A stretch of 64,000 nt of DNA from Methylohalomonas sp034521715 (GCA_034521715.1 JAXHLY010000004.1:1-64000); one strand, 5' to 3'. Shown: positions 17,407 to 27,868, numbered from the stretch's first letter. A program made the numbers and translations. The notes: generated by a model not told the origin, from the sequence alone.

Positions 17407-18469
17407 TGATCATCCCTCTCGTTGAGAACCGTCTCAAGCTCGGCACATATACGCTCCGGAACATTTTTGCGAATCTCGATAATTGCCTCTTCAATGGCAT
17501 GTGCAAATGAAACGCGGTCCGCGCCACCGTGGCTTTTGATAACGATACCACGCAGGCCCAGCAGACTGGCGCCATTATAGAGCCGGGGATCCAGCCTCTG
17601 GCGTATTCTCTTGAGTACCGACATGGAAACAAACGCCGCAAAGCGGCTATAAAGCGTGCGTTTGAATTCAACATGCGCATGATGCGATATGAACTCGGCA
17701 ACACCTTCACTGGCCTTAAGGGCGATATTACCGGAAAAACCGTCGCAGACAATCACGTCATATTTACCGGTGTAGATATCGTTACCCTCGGCAAAACCAA
17801 CATAATTAAGCTGGCTCTGCGCCAACAAGGAAGCCGCCAGCTTGACCTGATCGTTGCCCTTGATTTCCTCGGCGCCAATATTCAGCAAGGCGACGGTGGG
17901 TTCCGGCTTGTTACTGACCGCGTTTACAAGTTCCGAACCCATTATCGCGAACTGCATCAACTGTTCCGATGACGAGTCCACATTGGCGCCGAGATCAAGC
18001 AGATGCGTCGGCCCGGCCGTTCCCGGCATGGTTGCACAGATAGCCGGGCGGTCGATGCCCGGCAGCATTTTCAGTACGAATCGTGCCGTTGCCATCAGGG
18101 CACCGGTGTTCCCGGCACTCACGCAGGCACTGGCTTGACTGTCCTTGACCAGGTCGATGGCAATGCGCATGGAAGATTCTTTTTATTACGCAGAGCTGAT
18201 GACGGCGGTTCATGCATTTCCACGGTCTGGCTGGCATGGTGAATACGCAGGTAATCGCTCTCGCTGCCGCCATGTTCTTTCAGATTGGATTCGAGAATAT
18301 CCCGCTGACCTACCAGTATCAGAGTAATACCGGGATTGTTCTCCACAACGGACAAGGCGGCCGGCACGATTTCGGATGGGCCATAATCGCCACCCATGGC
18401 ATCCAGTGCGATTACGGCTGGTAATGCGCTGGTATTGGCTGAAAAATGGTAATCAGTATCGCGGTGCAT
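17403..18469 (-). CDS. plsX: Phosphate acyltransferase PlsX, one frameshift
   Basis: Makes acyl-phosphate from acyl-ACP for PlsY and phospholipid synthesis. The N-terminal part (ALPAVIALDAMGGDYGPSEIV, RIHHASQTVEMHEPPSSALRNKK) and the rest (SSMRIAIDLVKDSQASACVSAGNTGALMA to the end) are in different frames. Adding one A to the A5 run at 18184-18180 restores RNKKESSMRIA. The run position and the importance of the gene make a sequencing error likely. Corrected length is about 355 residues. It lies between rpmF and fabH, as is standard. Confidence 0.93.
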
Positions 18470-18584
18470 GCAATAGCGGCTGTATTCAAGTAACCCACGC
18501 GAGGAACACGCGGGTGATCAGCTGCCCATATTATTGTTATTCAAACCACCGCTGCCGGCTGTCTGTTTCAACCGGTACGGTTGT

Positions 18585-18773
18585 TCAGTCCAGGTTCTCG
18601 TCGCCAGTATCGATCACCTTGCGGCCACGATAGTAGCCATCGGGGCTGACATGGTGACGCCGATGCACTTCACCACTATTCGGGTCGATGCTGATGGCGG
18701 GTGATTTTAGCGCATCATGCGAGCGGCGCATGTCGCGTTTGGAACTCGTTTTCCGATTCTGTTGTACGGCCAT
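18585..18773 (-). CDS. rpmF: Ribosomal protein bL32
   Basis: A 62-residue basic protein of the large subunit: MAVQQNRKTSSKRDMRRSHD, then HRRHHVSPDGYYRGRKVI. It lacks the zinc cysteines found in some other bL32 proteins. It lies between yceD and plsX, the conserved yceD-rpmF-plsX order. Confidence 0.97.
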   Translation of the reverse strand: MAVQQNRKTSSKRDMRRSHDALKSPAISIDPNSGEVHRRHHVSPDGYYRGRKVIDTGDENLD

Positions 18774-18839
18774 GGCTATTTCTCCGGATTTCTATTCAGT
18801 CACAGGAACAGGCGGACCATAACCTGTTCCGGATAATGT

Positions 18840-19361
18840 TCATTTCCCGTGGCGCTTAAAGTCTTCAAGCCCGCTAAAGGGTTTATATGTGTTTGCCCGG
18901 GTTTTCGTGGCTGCCGACGAGGCCCTGACACTATCACCGGCGCACTCTGTATCTTCATGCAACGGTACCATTGGCAGCAACAGCAGGGTTTCATCCTCTA
19001 TTAACTCAACCAGTCGCATCGGTTCCCGGCCCGCCATCAATGGCTCATACTCAGAGGCCAGCCTCCTGGCCTCTTCCTCGCCCTGGACGATGCCCAGACG
19101 GATATCTCCGCGGAGCTCAATCATCACCGGCTGTAAACAACGCTGGCAAGCCATCCTCACGGCAGCGCTGAGGTTTCCTATTATACAATGAATGCCGGCG
19201 GCATCGCGCCCGAATTCGAGTGTATATTCGATCTCGCCACTGTCATCGAGCAAGGCGTCGCACAGACGTGACAACTGGCTGATCGGCAGGCAGCCGTCAA
19301 TTTGCGCATCCTGCCCGGCAAGGCGCAACGGGTCGATAAACTGCGGCGGCTCCGGCTGCAT
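18840..19361 (-). CDS. yceD: YceD/DUF177 family protein
   Basis: A 173-residue protein reading MQPEPPQFIDPLRLAGQDAQ, with MACQRCLQPVMIEL near residues 70-85 and VELIEDETLLLLPMVPLHEDTEC. The CxxC is conserved in DUF177. In plants and bacteria the family is linked to 23S rRNA maturation, but its bacterial role is unsettled. I chose the start at 19361 because the open frame upstream has no family similarity and runs into the divergent maf gene region. Confidence 0.88.
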   Translation of the reverse strand: MQPEPPQFIDPLRLAGQDAQIDGCLPISQLSRLCDALLDDSGEIEYTLEFGRDAAGIHCIIGNLSAAVRMACQRCLQPVMIELRGDIRLGIVQGEEEARRLASEYEPLMAGREPMRLVELIEDETLLLLPMVPLHEDTECAGDSVRASSAATKTRANTYKPFSGLEDFKRHGK

Positions 19362-19498
19362 CAGGCGGGCAATAGTAATGCGCGTTCGTGATACTGTCAA
19401 AAAATTCAGTGCAGGCAACGGCTTAACCCTGGAACTTCGATTTGACGCGGGTCTGCTGTTCCAGTCTAATGCGCCGCTGGCACCTGACAGGCAGACAC

Positions 19499-20101
19499 AT
19501 GACGACACGGCAGCAAACCGCACCCGCCATCATTCTGGCATCCTCGTCCCGCTACCGACGGGAACTGCTGCAACGGCTGCAGCTGGATTTCCAGTGCCGG
19601 TCGCCCGATATCGATGAAAATGCCGGTGACGGTGAATCCCCCTGGGATCTTGTCCGGCGCCTGGCCGAGGCAAAAGCCATGGCAATAGCCGCTGACTGTG
19701 ACGAACCGGCACTGGTCATCGGATCGGACCAGGTGGCCATACTGGATGACGGGATACTGGGCAAACCCGGCACCGCCGAGGCCGCGATACAACAACTGCA
19801 ACACATGCGCGGCTGCCGGATCGATTTTCTGACCGGGCTTTGTGTACTGAACACAAACACTGCCAGCCGCCGGCTGGATGTTGTGCCGTGTAGCGTCAAG
19901 TTGCGTCAGTATTCGGATGCCGAAATACGGCGTTACGTTGCCGCCGAACAACCGTTCGACTGCGCCGGGAGTTTCCGCTCCGAGGCGCTCGGAATAACAC
20001 TGGCCGAATCAATATCGGGCAGCGACCCGACGGCGCTGATTGGTCTGCCTCTGATACGTCTTTGCGAAATGCTGCGCCTGGAGGGAGTTGAACTGCCGTG
20101 A
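19499..20101 (+). CDS. Maf/YceF-type nucleotide pyrophosphatase
   Basis: A 200-residue house-cleaning enzyme that hydrolyses non-canonical NTPs (the YceF branch prefers m7GTP). It shows ILASSSRYRRELLQRL, SPDIDEN, VIGSDQVAILDDGILGKP and the C-terminal AGSFRSEALGITL. The YceF-like signature is GSF-SE-LG rather than the dTTP/UTP-type motif. It is divergent from yceD, with about 140 bases between starts. The ATG at 19499 precedes MTTRQQTAPAIILASSS; longer in-frame starts carry no family sequence. Confidence 0.9.
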   Translation: MTTRQQTAPAIILASSSRYRRELLQRLQLDFQCRSPDIDENAGDGESPWDLVRRLAEAKAMAIAADCDEPALVIGSDQVAILDDGILGKPGTAEAAIQQLQHMRGCRIDFLTGLCVLNTNTASRRLDVVPCSVKLRQYSDAEIRRYVAAEQPFDCAGSFRSEALGITLAESISGSDPTALIGLPLIRLCEMLRLEGVELP

Positions 20102-20111
20102 GCTTATCGGC

Positions 20112-21086
20112 TCAGCGCAGCTTATAGGACATCTCCATCAGCTCGGTGGCCAGGGCACTGCCCATGCGACGGGCAAAGCGATCAAAGTAATTCTCGCGCA
20201 CCGTGTAATCGACGATTTCCTCGGCGCCAATGACTTCACGCGCGACATAACTGGCGCTGCCAAGCTCATCCACCAGCCCCAGGGCAAGACCCTGTTCACC
20301 CGTCCATATCAGGCCGGAGAATAATCTTTCATCATCCTGCAGCCTGTCACCGCGTCCTTTCTTGACGATATCGATAAATTGCTGATGAATATCGTCGAGC
20401 ATCGTCTGCAGGTGATCCACGGCCTCGTTTTCCAGGGGCGAAAACGGATCCATAAGTGCCTTCTCATCACCGGCTGTCAAAATCCGGCGTTCCACGCCCA
20501 TTTTATCCAGGGCATCGACAAAGCCGAATCCGGAATAGACGACGCCGATAGATCCGACAATACTGGCTCTGTTGGCGTATATCTCGTCGGCGGCGACCGC
20601 AATGTAATAGCCGCCCGAGGCACAGGTATCAGTTATAACGGCAAAGACCGGGATATCCGGGTTTTCACCGCGCAGGCGCATGACCTCATCATGGATATAA
20701 CCGGCCTGAACGGGGCTACCGCCCGGACTGTTGATACGCAGGATGATACCACGGGTCCGATCGTCCTCGAACGCCTTGCGCAGCCCTGTCACGACATTAT
20801 CGGCGCTGGCGCGGGCATCGGAACTGATAATGCCATCGATTTCGATAAGTACCGTATAACCCTTGCCGGTTACCGGCTTAAGCGTCCAGTCACTCGGCAG
20901 GTATAAAAGCAATAGCGCAAAAAGGTACAAAGCCAGCAGGCTCTTGAAAAAGATACCCCAGCGCCGGGAGCGTCGCTGTTCGTTAAGCGCTTCCAGTGCA
21001 ATCCGGGAGATCAGGTTTTGTTCCCAGCTTTTGTCATTATTGCCGGGCTTTGCGGCAGCAGGATCGTTGTTCTGTTCGTCGCTCAT
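20112..21086 (-). CDS. sppA: S49 family signal peptide peptidase (short SppA type)
   Basis: A membrane-anchored serine protease that degrades cleaved signal peptides. The 324-residue protein has a cytoplasmic N-terminus, one membrane segment (SLLALYLFALLLLYLP, about 49-64), INSPGGSPVQAGYIHDEV, nucleophile S157 in DTCASGGYYIAVAAD and ASIVGSIGVV. The general-base lysine is probably K209 (TAGDEKALMDPF). It is the half-length, 36K-type form, expected to assemble as a ring. It is downstream of rluC. Confidence 0.9.
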   Translation of the reverse strand: MSDEQNNDPAAAKPGNNDKSWEQNLISRIALEALNEQRRSRRWGIFFKSLLALYLFALLLLYLPSDWTLKPVTGKGYTVLIEIDGIISSDARASADNVVTGLRKAFEDDRTRGIILRINSPGGSPVQAGYIHDEVMRLRGENPDIPVFAVITDTCASGGYYIAVAADEIYANRASIVGSIGVVYSGFGFVDALDKMGVERRILTAGDEKALMDPFSPLENEAVDHLQTMLDDIHQQFIDIVKKGRGDRLQDDERLFSGLIWTGEQGLALGLVDELGSASYVAREVIGAEEIVDYTVRENYFDRFARRMGSALATELMEMSYKLR

Positions 21087-21274
21087 GATTGTTGATTCTG
21101 TGTGTCACCAAATCTGTCTGTTGATATAAGGGCTGTTAATCAGCGAATGCAGCCATTATCTGTCTGCCGCCCGCGCTGGCAACTGCTCCGCACCACCGTG
21201 GAATCCGATTCCGGCATTGTAGCAAACAGGTATTGTAGCGTGCGTCACTTTCAGCGGGGACTGCTGCAATACCG

Positions 21275-22226
21275 TCACTGCAGTTTCTCCAGTACTGCGG
21301 CCAGATCTTCCGGCAGCGGCGCTTCGAACTTCAGTCCCATATCCGGCAACTCAAGCCGGCTGGCATGAAGGAACAGGCGGCGCAGGCCCAGTCGGCGCAT
21401 GGCTTTGTTAAACCCACGATCGCCGTATTCTGGTATCGCCGGCGAGCGGATGGCTGGCTGCCGCGGCATGGACCCGTATCTGGTGGGTACGGCCGGTCAG
21501 CAGGCTGACGTCCGCCAGGGTCGCGTCGCCGAATACCTGCCGCCGCTTGATATGGGTTGCTGAGGGTTTGCCAGCCGCATCAACGATCACCAGGCGTTCG
21601 CCGGCCCGGTTTTTCTGCCGGCCCAGGGGGGCGTCGACAGCCAGCGAGCGCCGCTCCATACGCCCTTCCAACAGGGCTGTATAGCCTTTCCGCACCGTGC
21701 CGGCACGCAACTGATCATGCAGCGAGCGCAAGACGGTCATGTCCTTGGTCAGCAACAGACAACCCGAAGTTTCCCGGTCCAGCCTGTGCACCAGCTCCAG
21801 GCGCTGGATTTCCGGTCTGCCCGCGCGCAGGATTTCGATAACACCATGCACAATGCCGCTGCCCCCGTGCACCGCCAGCCCGGCTGGTTTATCCAGCACC
21901 AGCAACTGGTTATCCTCGTAGAGGATGCGCCCCAGCAGGCGCTCGGCAACGGCAGTGGCCACAGCCGGTACGGCCGTGGCCGGTTCCATGTGCACGGGCG
22001 GTATGCGCACGATATCACCGTCTTCAAGGCGGTAATCCTGGCGGCTACGGCCACCGTTGACGCGTACTTCGCCCCGTCGCAGCATCTGATAAATCCTTGA
22101 TTTAGGTATATTTTTAAGATGACTACTGATGAAATTATCGAGCCGGCGGCCGGCATCGGCCGGTTCCACGGTCAGTTTCTGGACTTCGATTTTCTGCTGG
22201 GGAGCCCTGCTCATCTGGCTTGTCAA
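21275..22226 (-). CDS. rluC: 23S rRNA pseudouridine synthase (RluC type), one frameshift
   Basis: Converts uridines 955/2504/2580 of 23S rRNA in the E. coli counterpart. It has an N-terminal S4 domain (AGRRLDNFISSHL, SRIYQMLRRGEVRVNGGR) and the catalytic HRLDRETSG with the essential Asp, then LLTGRTHQIRVHAAASHPLAGD. One extra base near 21431 breaks the frame; without it the sequence continues TEYGDRGFNKAMRRLGLRRL and FLHASRLELPD to the stop at 21275. It is divergent from rne, the usual arrangement in gammaproteobacteria. Confidence 0.92.
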
Positions 22227-22665
22227 GTGGTTTTGGATTGCTGCGCTACAGTATCACTGATATAGTATCCTGCAGCCGTAGGGGGGCTGAAACCTCTAGC
22301 AGTAATTTAGAATAAACAATAAGTTACTGGGATATTTTCAGGTGATGACGAGGGTTCCGACAGGAATCCGCCAATTCACGAAAATAACGATTTACACCAT
22401 GGATACCGGTTGGCCGCGCAAAAGCCCCGGCAACCAGTAACCGCACGAAGCGCGAGCGTCTACAAACAATGTGGGCTTCGCACGACAAATGACGTTTCAG
22501 CAGTCTTCCGGGATTGCTGACAGGGTTCAACTACCACTCGCCCCATTTTAAATGAGTGGTATTAAGGAAGCGCTCCCATGGCGATGACAGGCAGCCACAT
22601 TAGCACACAATGTCGGACTCTGCCGGCTGTCGCCCCATGGTCGAGCGCTGTGCAGGTAACTCACC
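22227..22665 (+). promoter_or_regulatory. Long structured upstream region of rne
   Basis: The 439-base gap between rluC and rne holds no credible gene. It contains several hairpins: CGAAGC/GCTTCG at 22446-22480, CAGCA/TGCTG around 22499-22520 and ACCACTC/GAGTGGT at 22533-22560. In enterobacteria the rne 5' leader folds into hairpins that RNase E binds to regulate its own mRNA. Position and structure suggest the same here, but no conserved sequence was matched. The transcription start is unknown. Confidence 0.45.
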
Positions 22666-25338
22666 ATGAAAAGAATGTTAATCAACGCGGCTCAGCAGGA
22701 AGAGCTGCGCGTAGCGCTAGTGGACGGCCAGCGGCTGTACGATGTTGATATAGAGTCGACCAGTCGCGAGCAGAAAAAGTCCAACATTTACAAAGCCCGG
22801 GTTGTTCGTATCGAACCCAGCCTCGAGGCCGCCTTTGTCGACTTCGGTGCCGAGCGGCACGGCTTTCTCCCCTTCAAGGAAATCGCCCGTTCACTCTTCA
22901 AGAATGAGGGTGGGCGCGGCCGTTTTAACGTCAAGGACCATCTTCAGGTCGGCCAGGAACTGATCATCCAGGTCGAAAAGCCGGAACGTGGTAACAAGGG
23001 TGCCGCGCTCACAACCTTTGTCAGCCTTGCCGGCCGCTATCTGGTGCTTATGCCCAATAACCCCCGTGCCGGCGGTGTATCGCGGCAGATTGAAGGTGAT
23101 GATCGCTCCGAGGCCCGTGAGGCCATGAGCGCGGTGACCATCCCGGCCGGCATGGGCATGATCCTTCGGACCGCCGGTGTCGGCAAATCGTCTGAAGAAC
23201 TGCAGTGGGACCTGGATTATCTGCTGCGGGTATGGGACGCGATCATCAAGGCTGCCAACGAGCACCCTGCCCCGTTTCTCATCTATCGTGAAAGTGAAGT
23301 CATTATCCGCGCCATACGTGATTATCTGCGCCAGGATATTAACGAGATCCTGATTGATAATCAGGAAGTCTATAACCGGGCCCACGAGTTCATGTCCCAG
23401 GTCATGCCGCACAATCTGGGCAAGCTGAAACTTTATACGGAACGCGACCCGCTGTTCATCCGTTACCAGGTTGAAAGCCAGATCGAATCGGCCTTTGCCC
23501 GCGAAGTCACCCTGCCCTCCGGCGGCTCGGTGATCATTGATCATACCGAGGCGCTGGTATCCATCGACATCAACTCGGCGCGGGCAACAGCCGGCGGCGA
23601 CATTGAGGAAACCGCACTCAATACCAACCTGGAAGCGGCCGAGGAAATTTCCAGGCAGCTGCGTTTGCGTGATATCGGCGGCCTGATCGTGATCGATTTC
23701 ATCGATATGATGAACGCCAAGAACCAGCGTGAAGTCGAAAACAAGTTGCGTGAGTGCGTGCGTGATGACCGTGCCCGTGTCCAGATCAACCGTATATCGC
23801 GTTTCGGGCTGCTCGAATTATCCCGTCAGAGACTCCGCCCTTCCCTCGGCGAATCCAGTCATATAGTCTGCCCGCGCTGCAGTGGCACCGGTCACCTGCG
23901 CAGCGTCGAATCGCTATCCCTGTCCGTCTACCGGATACTCGAGGAAGAAGCGATGAAGGAGAACACGGCAAAGGTGGTTGCACACCTGCCGGTTGATGTT
24001 GCCACTTTCCTGCTCAATGAAAAGCGCCAGAACCTGCGTGATATCGAGGACCGTCTGAATATCGAGGTCATACTGATACCCAAGCCGGAGCTCGAGACGC
24101 CACGTTATAAAATACATCGTATCCGTCTGAACGACGAACAACTGCCTGCAATAGAAAAGCAGACCAGTTACAGAATGGACATAGAGGAAGAAGAGGAGCA
24201 GACCAGGGGATTCGATCTGGGCACCAGACAGAATATTGATCAGCCGGCCGTCAAGCAGGTAATACCGACACAACCTGTTCCGGCATCCTCTTCACAATCA
24301 CCGTCCGAGAATGATCAGCCGGGTACGGAACACGTCGAGCCTGCACCCGCACAGGAGAATGCGAAGGCCAAAGGCCTGATTTCCAGGCTGTTTGGCAGCC
24401 TTTTCGGAGTGCCAGAAGAAACCACCAGTGAAGACGGCGTCAGTCAGAGTCGTCAGACATCTGCCGGCAGCCGCTCACGTCCCGCACATGGCAGCGATGC
24501 TGAGACCGGCCCCGGCCAGCGCAGCAGTTCGTCGACCAGCCAGAGTGGCAGCGGCAGTCGTCGCGGCAAACGCCGTGAAAGTGGTGAAGGTGAGGAAGGC
24601 TATTCGACGGAAGGCCGCAAACAGCGTTCCAGCTCCCGCCGCGGGCGGCGCGGTGGCCGTCGTCGTCGCCGCAGTGACAGTAGTGGTAGTGGCGGCGGCA
24701 CCACCGATGACAGCAAACAGCAGGAGACCGCTTCCCCGGAGAATACCTCTGAGCAGAAGGGTGATTCCGGCGATAATGCAACAAAGGATACTGCCGCCAA
24801 AAACAGCAATCAGAACAACCGCCGGGGCAACCCTTCTTCAGCGACTGACAAGTCAGGGAATCGCCGGGGCAATACTGAGCACCAGCGTGAGCAGCACGGG
24901 ACAACAACAGCGGAGACCACCACTCCGGCCAATGAAAACAATCCTGGGAATAAGGAAGATCGGACACCTGCTGCATCGGCTGACGTATCCGTCAAACAAG
25001 AGTCGTCGAATGGAAGCAAACAGCAGGATGATATTCAGGATACCGGCGGCATGCCGGTGAACGAGTCCGCGGATACCCCCCAAGCTAGCGAGACCAGCGG
25101 CAGCGAAAAAGGCGAACATGGAGTCGCACCTGATGACGGGACTGATGCTGCAAAAAACGAGCAGCAAGATAATCGTAACGAGACATCACGACAGCCTGAA
25201 GACGGGCAGAAAGAGCAACCGAGAAAGCCGCTTTATGGTACAGCAGCCGTTAAAGCCAAGGCTGAATATGATGACAGTGAAGATCTTGCTACGGTTAAAC
25301 CCGAAGACAACAAATCCACAGAGACAAACGAGCCCTGA
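22666..25338 (+). CDS. rne: Ribonuclease E
   Basis: The main endonuclease for mRNA decay and rRNA/tRNA processing, and scaffold of the degradosome. The 890-residue protein has an S1 domain (about 35-125, KARVVRIEPSLEAAFVDFG), the 5'-sensor and RNase H-like parts, catalytic D301 (SIDINSARAT) and D344 (VIDFIDMMNAKNQ), and the Zn-link CPRC at 402-405. Residues from about 530 on are disordered. They include an amphipathic LISRLFGSLFG patch that may touch the membrane, and an Arg-rich RNA-binding tract RRGRRGGRRRRRS near 665, then a long Gln/Asn/Ser/Glu tail. Confidence 0.97.
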   Translation: MKRMLINAAQQEELRVALVDGQRLYDVDIESTSREQKKSNIYKARVVRIEPSLEAAFVDFGAERHGFLPFKEIARSLFKNEGGRGRFNVKDHLQVGQELIIQVEKPERGNKGAALTTFVSLAGRYLVLMPNNPRAGGVSRQIEGDDRSEAREAMSAVTIPAGMGMILRTAGVGKSSEELQWDLDYLLRVWDAIIKAANEHPAPFLIYRESEVIIRAIRDYLRQDINEILIDNQEVYNRAHEFMSQVMPHNLGKLKLYTERDPLFIRYQVESQIESAFAREVTLPSGGSVIIDHTEALVSIDINSARATAGGDIEETALNTNLEAAEEISRQLRLRDIGGLIVIDFIDMMNAKNQREVENKLRECVRDDRARVQINRISRFGLLELSRQRLRPSLGESSHIVCPRCSGTGHLRSVESLSLSVYRILEEEAMKENTAKVVAHLPVDVATFLLNEKRQNLRDIEDRLNIEVILIPKPELETPRYKIHRIRLNDEQLPAIEKQTSYRMDIEEEEEQTRGFDLGTRQNIDQPAVKQVIPTQPVPASSSQSPSENDQPGTEHVEPAPAQENAKAKGLISRLFGSLFGVPEETTSEDGVSQSRQTSAGSRSRPAHGSDAETGPGQRSSSSTSQSGSGSRRGKRRESGEGEEGYSTEGRKQRSSSRRGRRGGRRRRRSDSSGSGGGTTDDSKQQETASPENTSEQKGDSGDNATKDTAAKNSNQNNRRGNPSSATDKSGNRRGNTEHQREQHGTTTAETTTPANENNPGNKEDRTPAASADVSVKQESSNGSKQQDDIQDTGGMPVNESADTPQASETSGSEKGEHGVAPDDGTDAAKNEQQDNRNETSRQPEDGQKEQPRKPLYGTAAVKAKAEYDDSEDLATVKPEDNKSTETNEP

Positions 25339-25348
25339 TAGCGAGCCA

Positions 25349-25371
25349 GACACCGGCTGTTAGCCGGTGTC
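25349..25371. terminator. Hairpin between convergent rne and prfC
   Basis: GACACCGGCT and AGCCGGTGTC form a perfect 10-bp stem with a 3-base loop, 11 bases after the rne stop. No T run follows on either strand, so it may protect 3' ends rather than terminate by itself. Confidence 0.5.
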
Positions 25372-25440
25372 GTTCAATGTGGTGAGGGAGTTGCGGCTAT
25401 GCGGCCGCTGTGGTCATTGAGCTTTGGATGCTGAGGCGCA

Positions 25441-27021
25441 TTATTGTTCCCGCGTAGCGTGCAGTTCAATCTCCGGCCAGCGTTCCGCAGTCAGGTTAAG
25501 GTTTACCATTGTTGGTGCCAGATAGGTGAGCGCGCCACTGCCGTCTTCCGCAAGATTTTCCTGCTGGCGCTTCTTGAATTCCTCCAGTCTGGCCGGTGTG
25601 TCGGCATGTACCCAGCGTGCCGTCGTCACCGGCACATTCTCATAGGCACAATCCACACCATATTCCTCCCTGAGCCGCCACGCCACGACATCAAACTGAA
25701 GCACTCCGACCGCCCCCAGGATCACGTCATTGGAGACAAGTGGCCTGAATACCTGGGTAGCACCTTCCTCGCATAATTCGTTAAGCCCTTTGTTTAACGC
25801 CTTCATACGAAGTGGATCACGCAATCTCACGCGGCGAAATAATTCCGGCGCAAAATGCGGAACACCGGTGAATTTCAGATTTTCGCCCTGGGTGAAAGTA
25901 TCGCCGACCTGAATGGAGCCATGATTATATAACCCGATAATGTCACCCGGCCAGGCATCCTCGACCTGTTCCCGGTCGCCTGCCATGAGTGTCAGCGCAT
26001 TGGCTATCTGGATATCACGACCCTGGCGTACATGATATATCTTCATGCCGCGTCGATAGCGGCCGGAACAGATACGCAAAAAGGCAATCCTGTCGCGATG
26101 TGCAGGGTCCATATTGGCCTGTATCTTGAACACGAAGCCACTGAAATTCTCTTCCTCCGGCTCGACAATTCTTTGCTGCGCCTCACGTTCCGTAGGCCCT
26201 GGCGCATGGTCGGCAAGATAATCAAGACATTCAGACACGCCGAAATTACGCAAGGCCGAGCCGAAGAAGACGGGTGTCTGCTCGCCGCGCCGGAATGCTT
26301 CAGGATCAAATTGGGGACAGACCTCGCGCATGAAATCGATCTCCTCGAACAGGGTGTCTTTTTCACTGCCCAGCACCTGTTCGAGTGACGTCTCATCGTC
26401 GGCGGCTATGGTCTTGACGCGATCCTCTTTGTCACTTTTGCTGCGATCCCAGGGATGAAATTCCCTGTTATGAATATGGTAAATGCCCTTGGCGCCGGAA
26501 CCCATGCCCGCCGGCCAGGTCACCGGGACACACTGGATATTCAAATCCTTTTCGATCTCATCAAACAGTTCCAGTGGTGGGCGCCCTTCACGATCCAGTT
26601 TGTTAATGAAGGTTATAATCGGCGTGTTCCGCAGGCGACAGACCTCCATCAGTTTCCGGGTACGTTCCTCGACGCCCTTGGCAACGTCGATAACCATCAA
26701 GGCGGAATCGACTGCAGTCAGGGTGCGGTAGGTGTCCTCGGAAAAGTCCGCATGTCCTGGCGTATCCAGCAGGTTGATTATCTTGTCGCCATAATGAAAC
26801 TGCATTACCGAACTTGTGATGGAAATGCCGCGCTGTTTCTCCATCTCCATCCAGTCCGAGGTAGCATAGCGTGACGATTTTCTGGACTTGACGGTACCGG
26901 CAAGCTGTATGGCACCACCTTTCAGCAACAGCTGTTCTGTTAATGTGGTCTTGCCCGCGTCAGGATGAGAAATAATGGCAAAAGTCCGGCGCTTGGCTAC
27001 CTGCTCTTTAATGGAACTCAT
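25441..27021 (-). CDS. prfC: Peptide chain release factor 3
   Basis: A GTPase that removes RF1/RF2 from the ribosome after termination. The 526-residue protein has G1 HPDAGKTTLTEQLL, ITSSVMQFHY switch sequence, G3 DTPGHADFSEDTYR, G4 NKLDRE and the RF3-specific C-terminal half ending IELHATREQ. It lies 21 bases downstream of pdxJ and is convergent with rne. Confidence 0.97.
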   Translation of the reverse strand: MSSIKEQVAKRRTFAIISHPDAGKTTLTEQLLLKGGAIQLAGTVKSRKSSRYATSDWMEMEKQRGISITSSVMQFHYGDKIINLLDTPGHADFSEDTYRTLTAVDSALMVIDVAKGVEERTRKLMEVCRLRNTPIITFINKLDREGRPPLELFDEIEKDLNIQCVPVTWPAGMGSGAKGIYHIHNREFHPWDRSKSDKEDRVKTIAADDETSLEQVLGSEKDTLFEEIDFMREVCPQFDPEAFRRGEQTPVFFGSALRNFGVSECLDYLADHAPGPTEREAQQRIVEPEEENFSGFVFKIQANMDPAHRDRIAFLRICSGRYRRGMKIYHVRQGRDIQIANALTLMAGDREQVEDAWPGDIIGLYNHGSIQVGDTFTQGENLKFTGVPHFAPELFRRVRLRDPLRMKALNKGLNELCEEGATQVFRPLVSNDVILGAVGVLQFDVVAWRLREEYGVDCAYENVPVTTARWVHADTPARLEEFKKRQQENLAEDGSGALTYLAPTMVNLNLTAERWPEIELHATREQ

Positions 27022-27042
27022 AAATACTCTTGATAGGGAGGT

Positions 27043-27768
27043 TTAACTGCGAGCGTTGAGCATCAACTCACGCATCTCTTTCACGGCTTCTTCAATACCT
27101 GTCATGACAGCCCTGGCAACAATACTGTGACCGATATTCAGTTCGACTATCTCGGCAATGCCGGCAATTTGCATGACATTGTCATAATGCAGGCCATGTC
27201 CAGCGTTGACCTGTAATCCGCTGGCAGCGGCTTTCACTGCCGCCTGCCGGATCCGGTCCAGCTCGGCAACACTCTCCTGGCCACTGCCGGCATCGGCAAA
27301 ATGACCGGTGTGAATTTCAATCACCGGCGCCCCGCAGGCACATGCGGCCTCAATCTGGGACGATACCGGATCGATAAACAGGGATACTTTAATGCCGGCG
27401 ATAGCCAGGCGTCGGCAGGCATCCCCGACTTTTTTCTCCTGGCCGGCAACATCCAGACCACCCTCGGTCGTCAGTTCCTCACGCTTTTCCGGTACCAGGC
27501 AGCAATAGGCCGGCCTCACGGAACCGGCAAAGGTGAGCATTTCATCTGTTACTGCCATTTCAAGATTCAGTGGAATCCCGAGGTTTTCACGCAACTGCAG
27601 CACATCACGTTCCTGGATATGCCGGCGGTCTTCGCGCAGATGCACCGTAATTGAGTCTGCGCCGGCTCGCTGGGCGGCATAGGCGGCCTCGACAGGATCC
27701 GGGTAGGTTGTACCGCGGGCCTGCCTCAGAGTCGCCACATGGTCGACATTGACGCCCAGTTTCATCAT
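27043..27768 (-). CDS. pdxJ: Pyridoxine 5'-phosphate synthase
   Basis: Condenses 1-deoxyxylulose-5-phosphate with 3-amino-2-oxopropyl phosphate to give pyridoxine phosphate. The 241-residue TIM barrel has KLGVNVDHVATLRQARGT, ITVHLREDRRHIQ, EIHTGHFAD and NAGHGLHYDN. Two adjacent ATGs are possible at the start (MMKLG). It sits in the era-recO-pdxJ series. Confidence 0.97.
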   Translation of the reverse strand: MMKLGVNVDHVATLRQARGTTYPDPVEAAYAAQRAGADSITVHLREDRRHIQERDVLQLRENLGIPLNLEMAVTDEMLTFAGSVRPAYCCLVPEKREELTTEGGLDVAGQEKKVGDACRRLAIAGIKVSLFIDPVSSQIEAACACGAPVIEIHTGHFADAGSGQESVAELDRIRQAAVKAAASGLQVNAGHGLHYDNVMQIAGIAEIVELNIGHSIVARAVMTGIEEAVKEMRELMLNARS

Positions 27769-27868
27769 GATATTCGGTGATCGGTTAAAAAATGAAAGCG
27801 CGCTATTCTAACTGTGCTGGCGGGGCAGGACTACAGGCGCTGATTTGATTCTGCCAGCGCCCGGGAGT

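Noticed and set aside
24392..25060. A second plus-strand frame (222 codons) inside the rne C-terminal tail
   Set aside because: The rne frame is continuous through it. The Ala/Val/Arg-rich product is what a shifted reading of the repetitive Arg/Ser/Gly tail gives.
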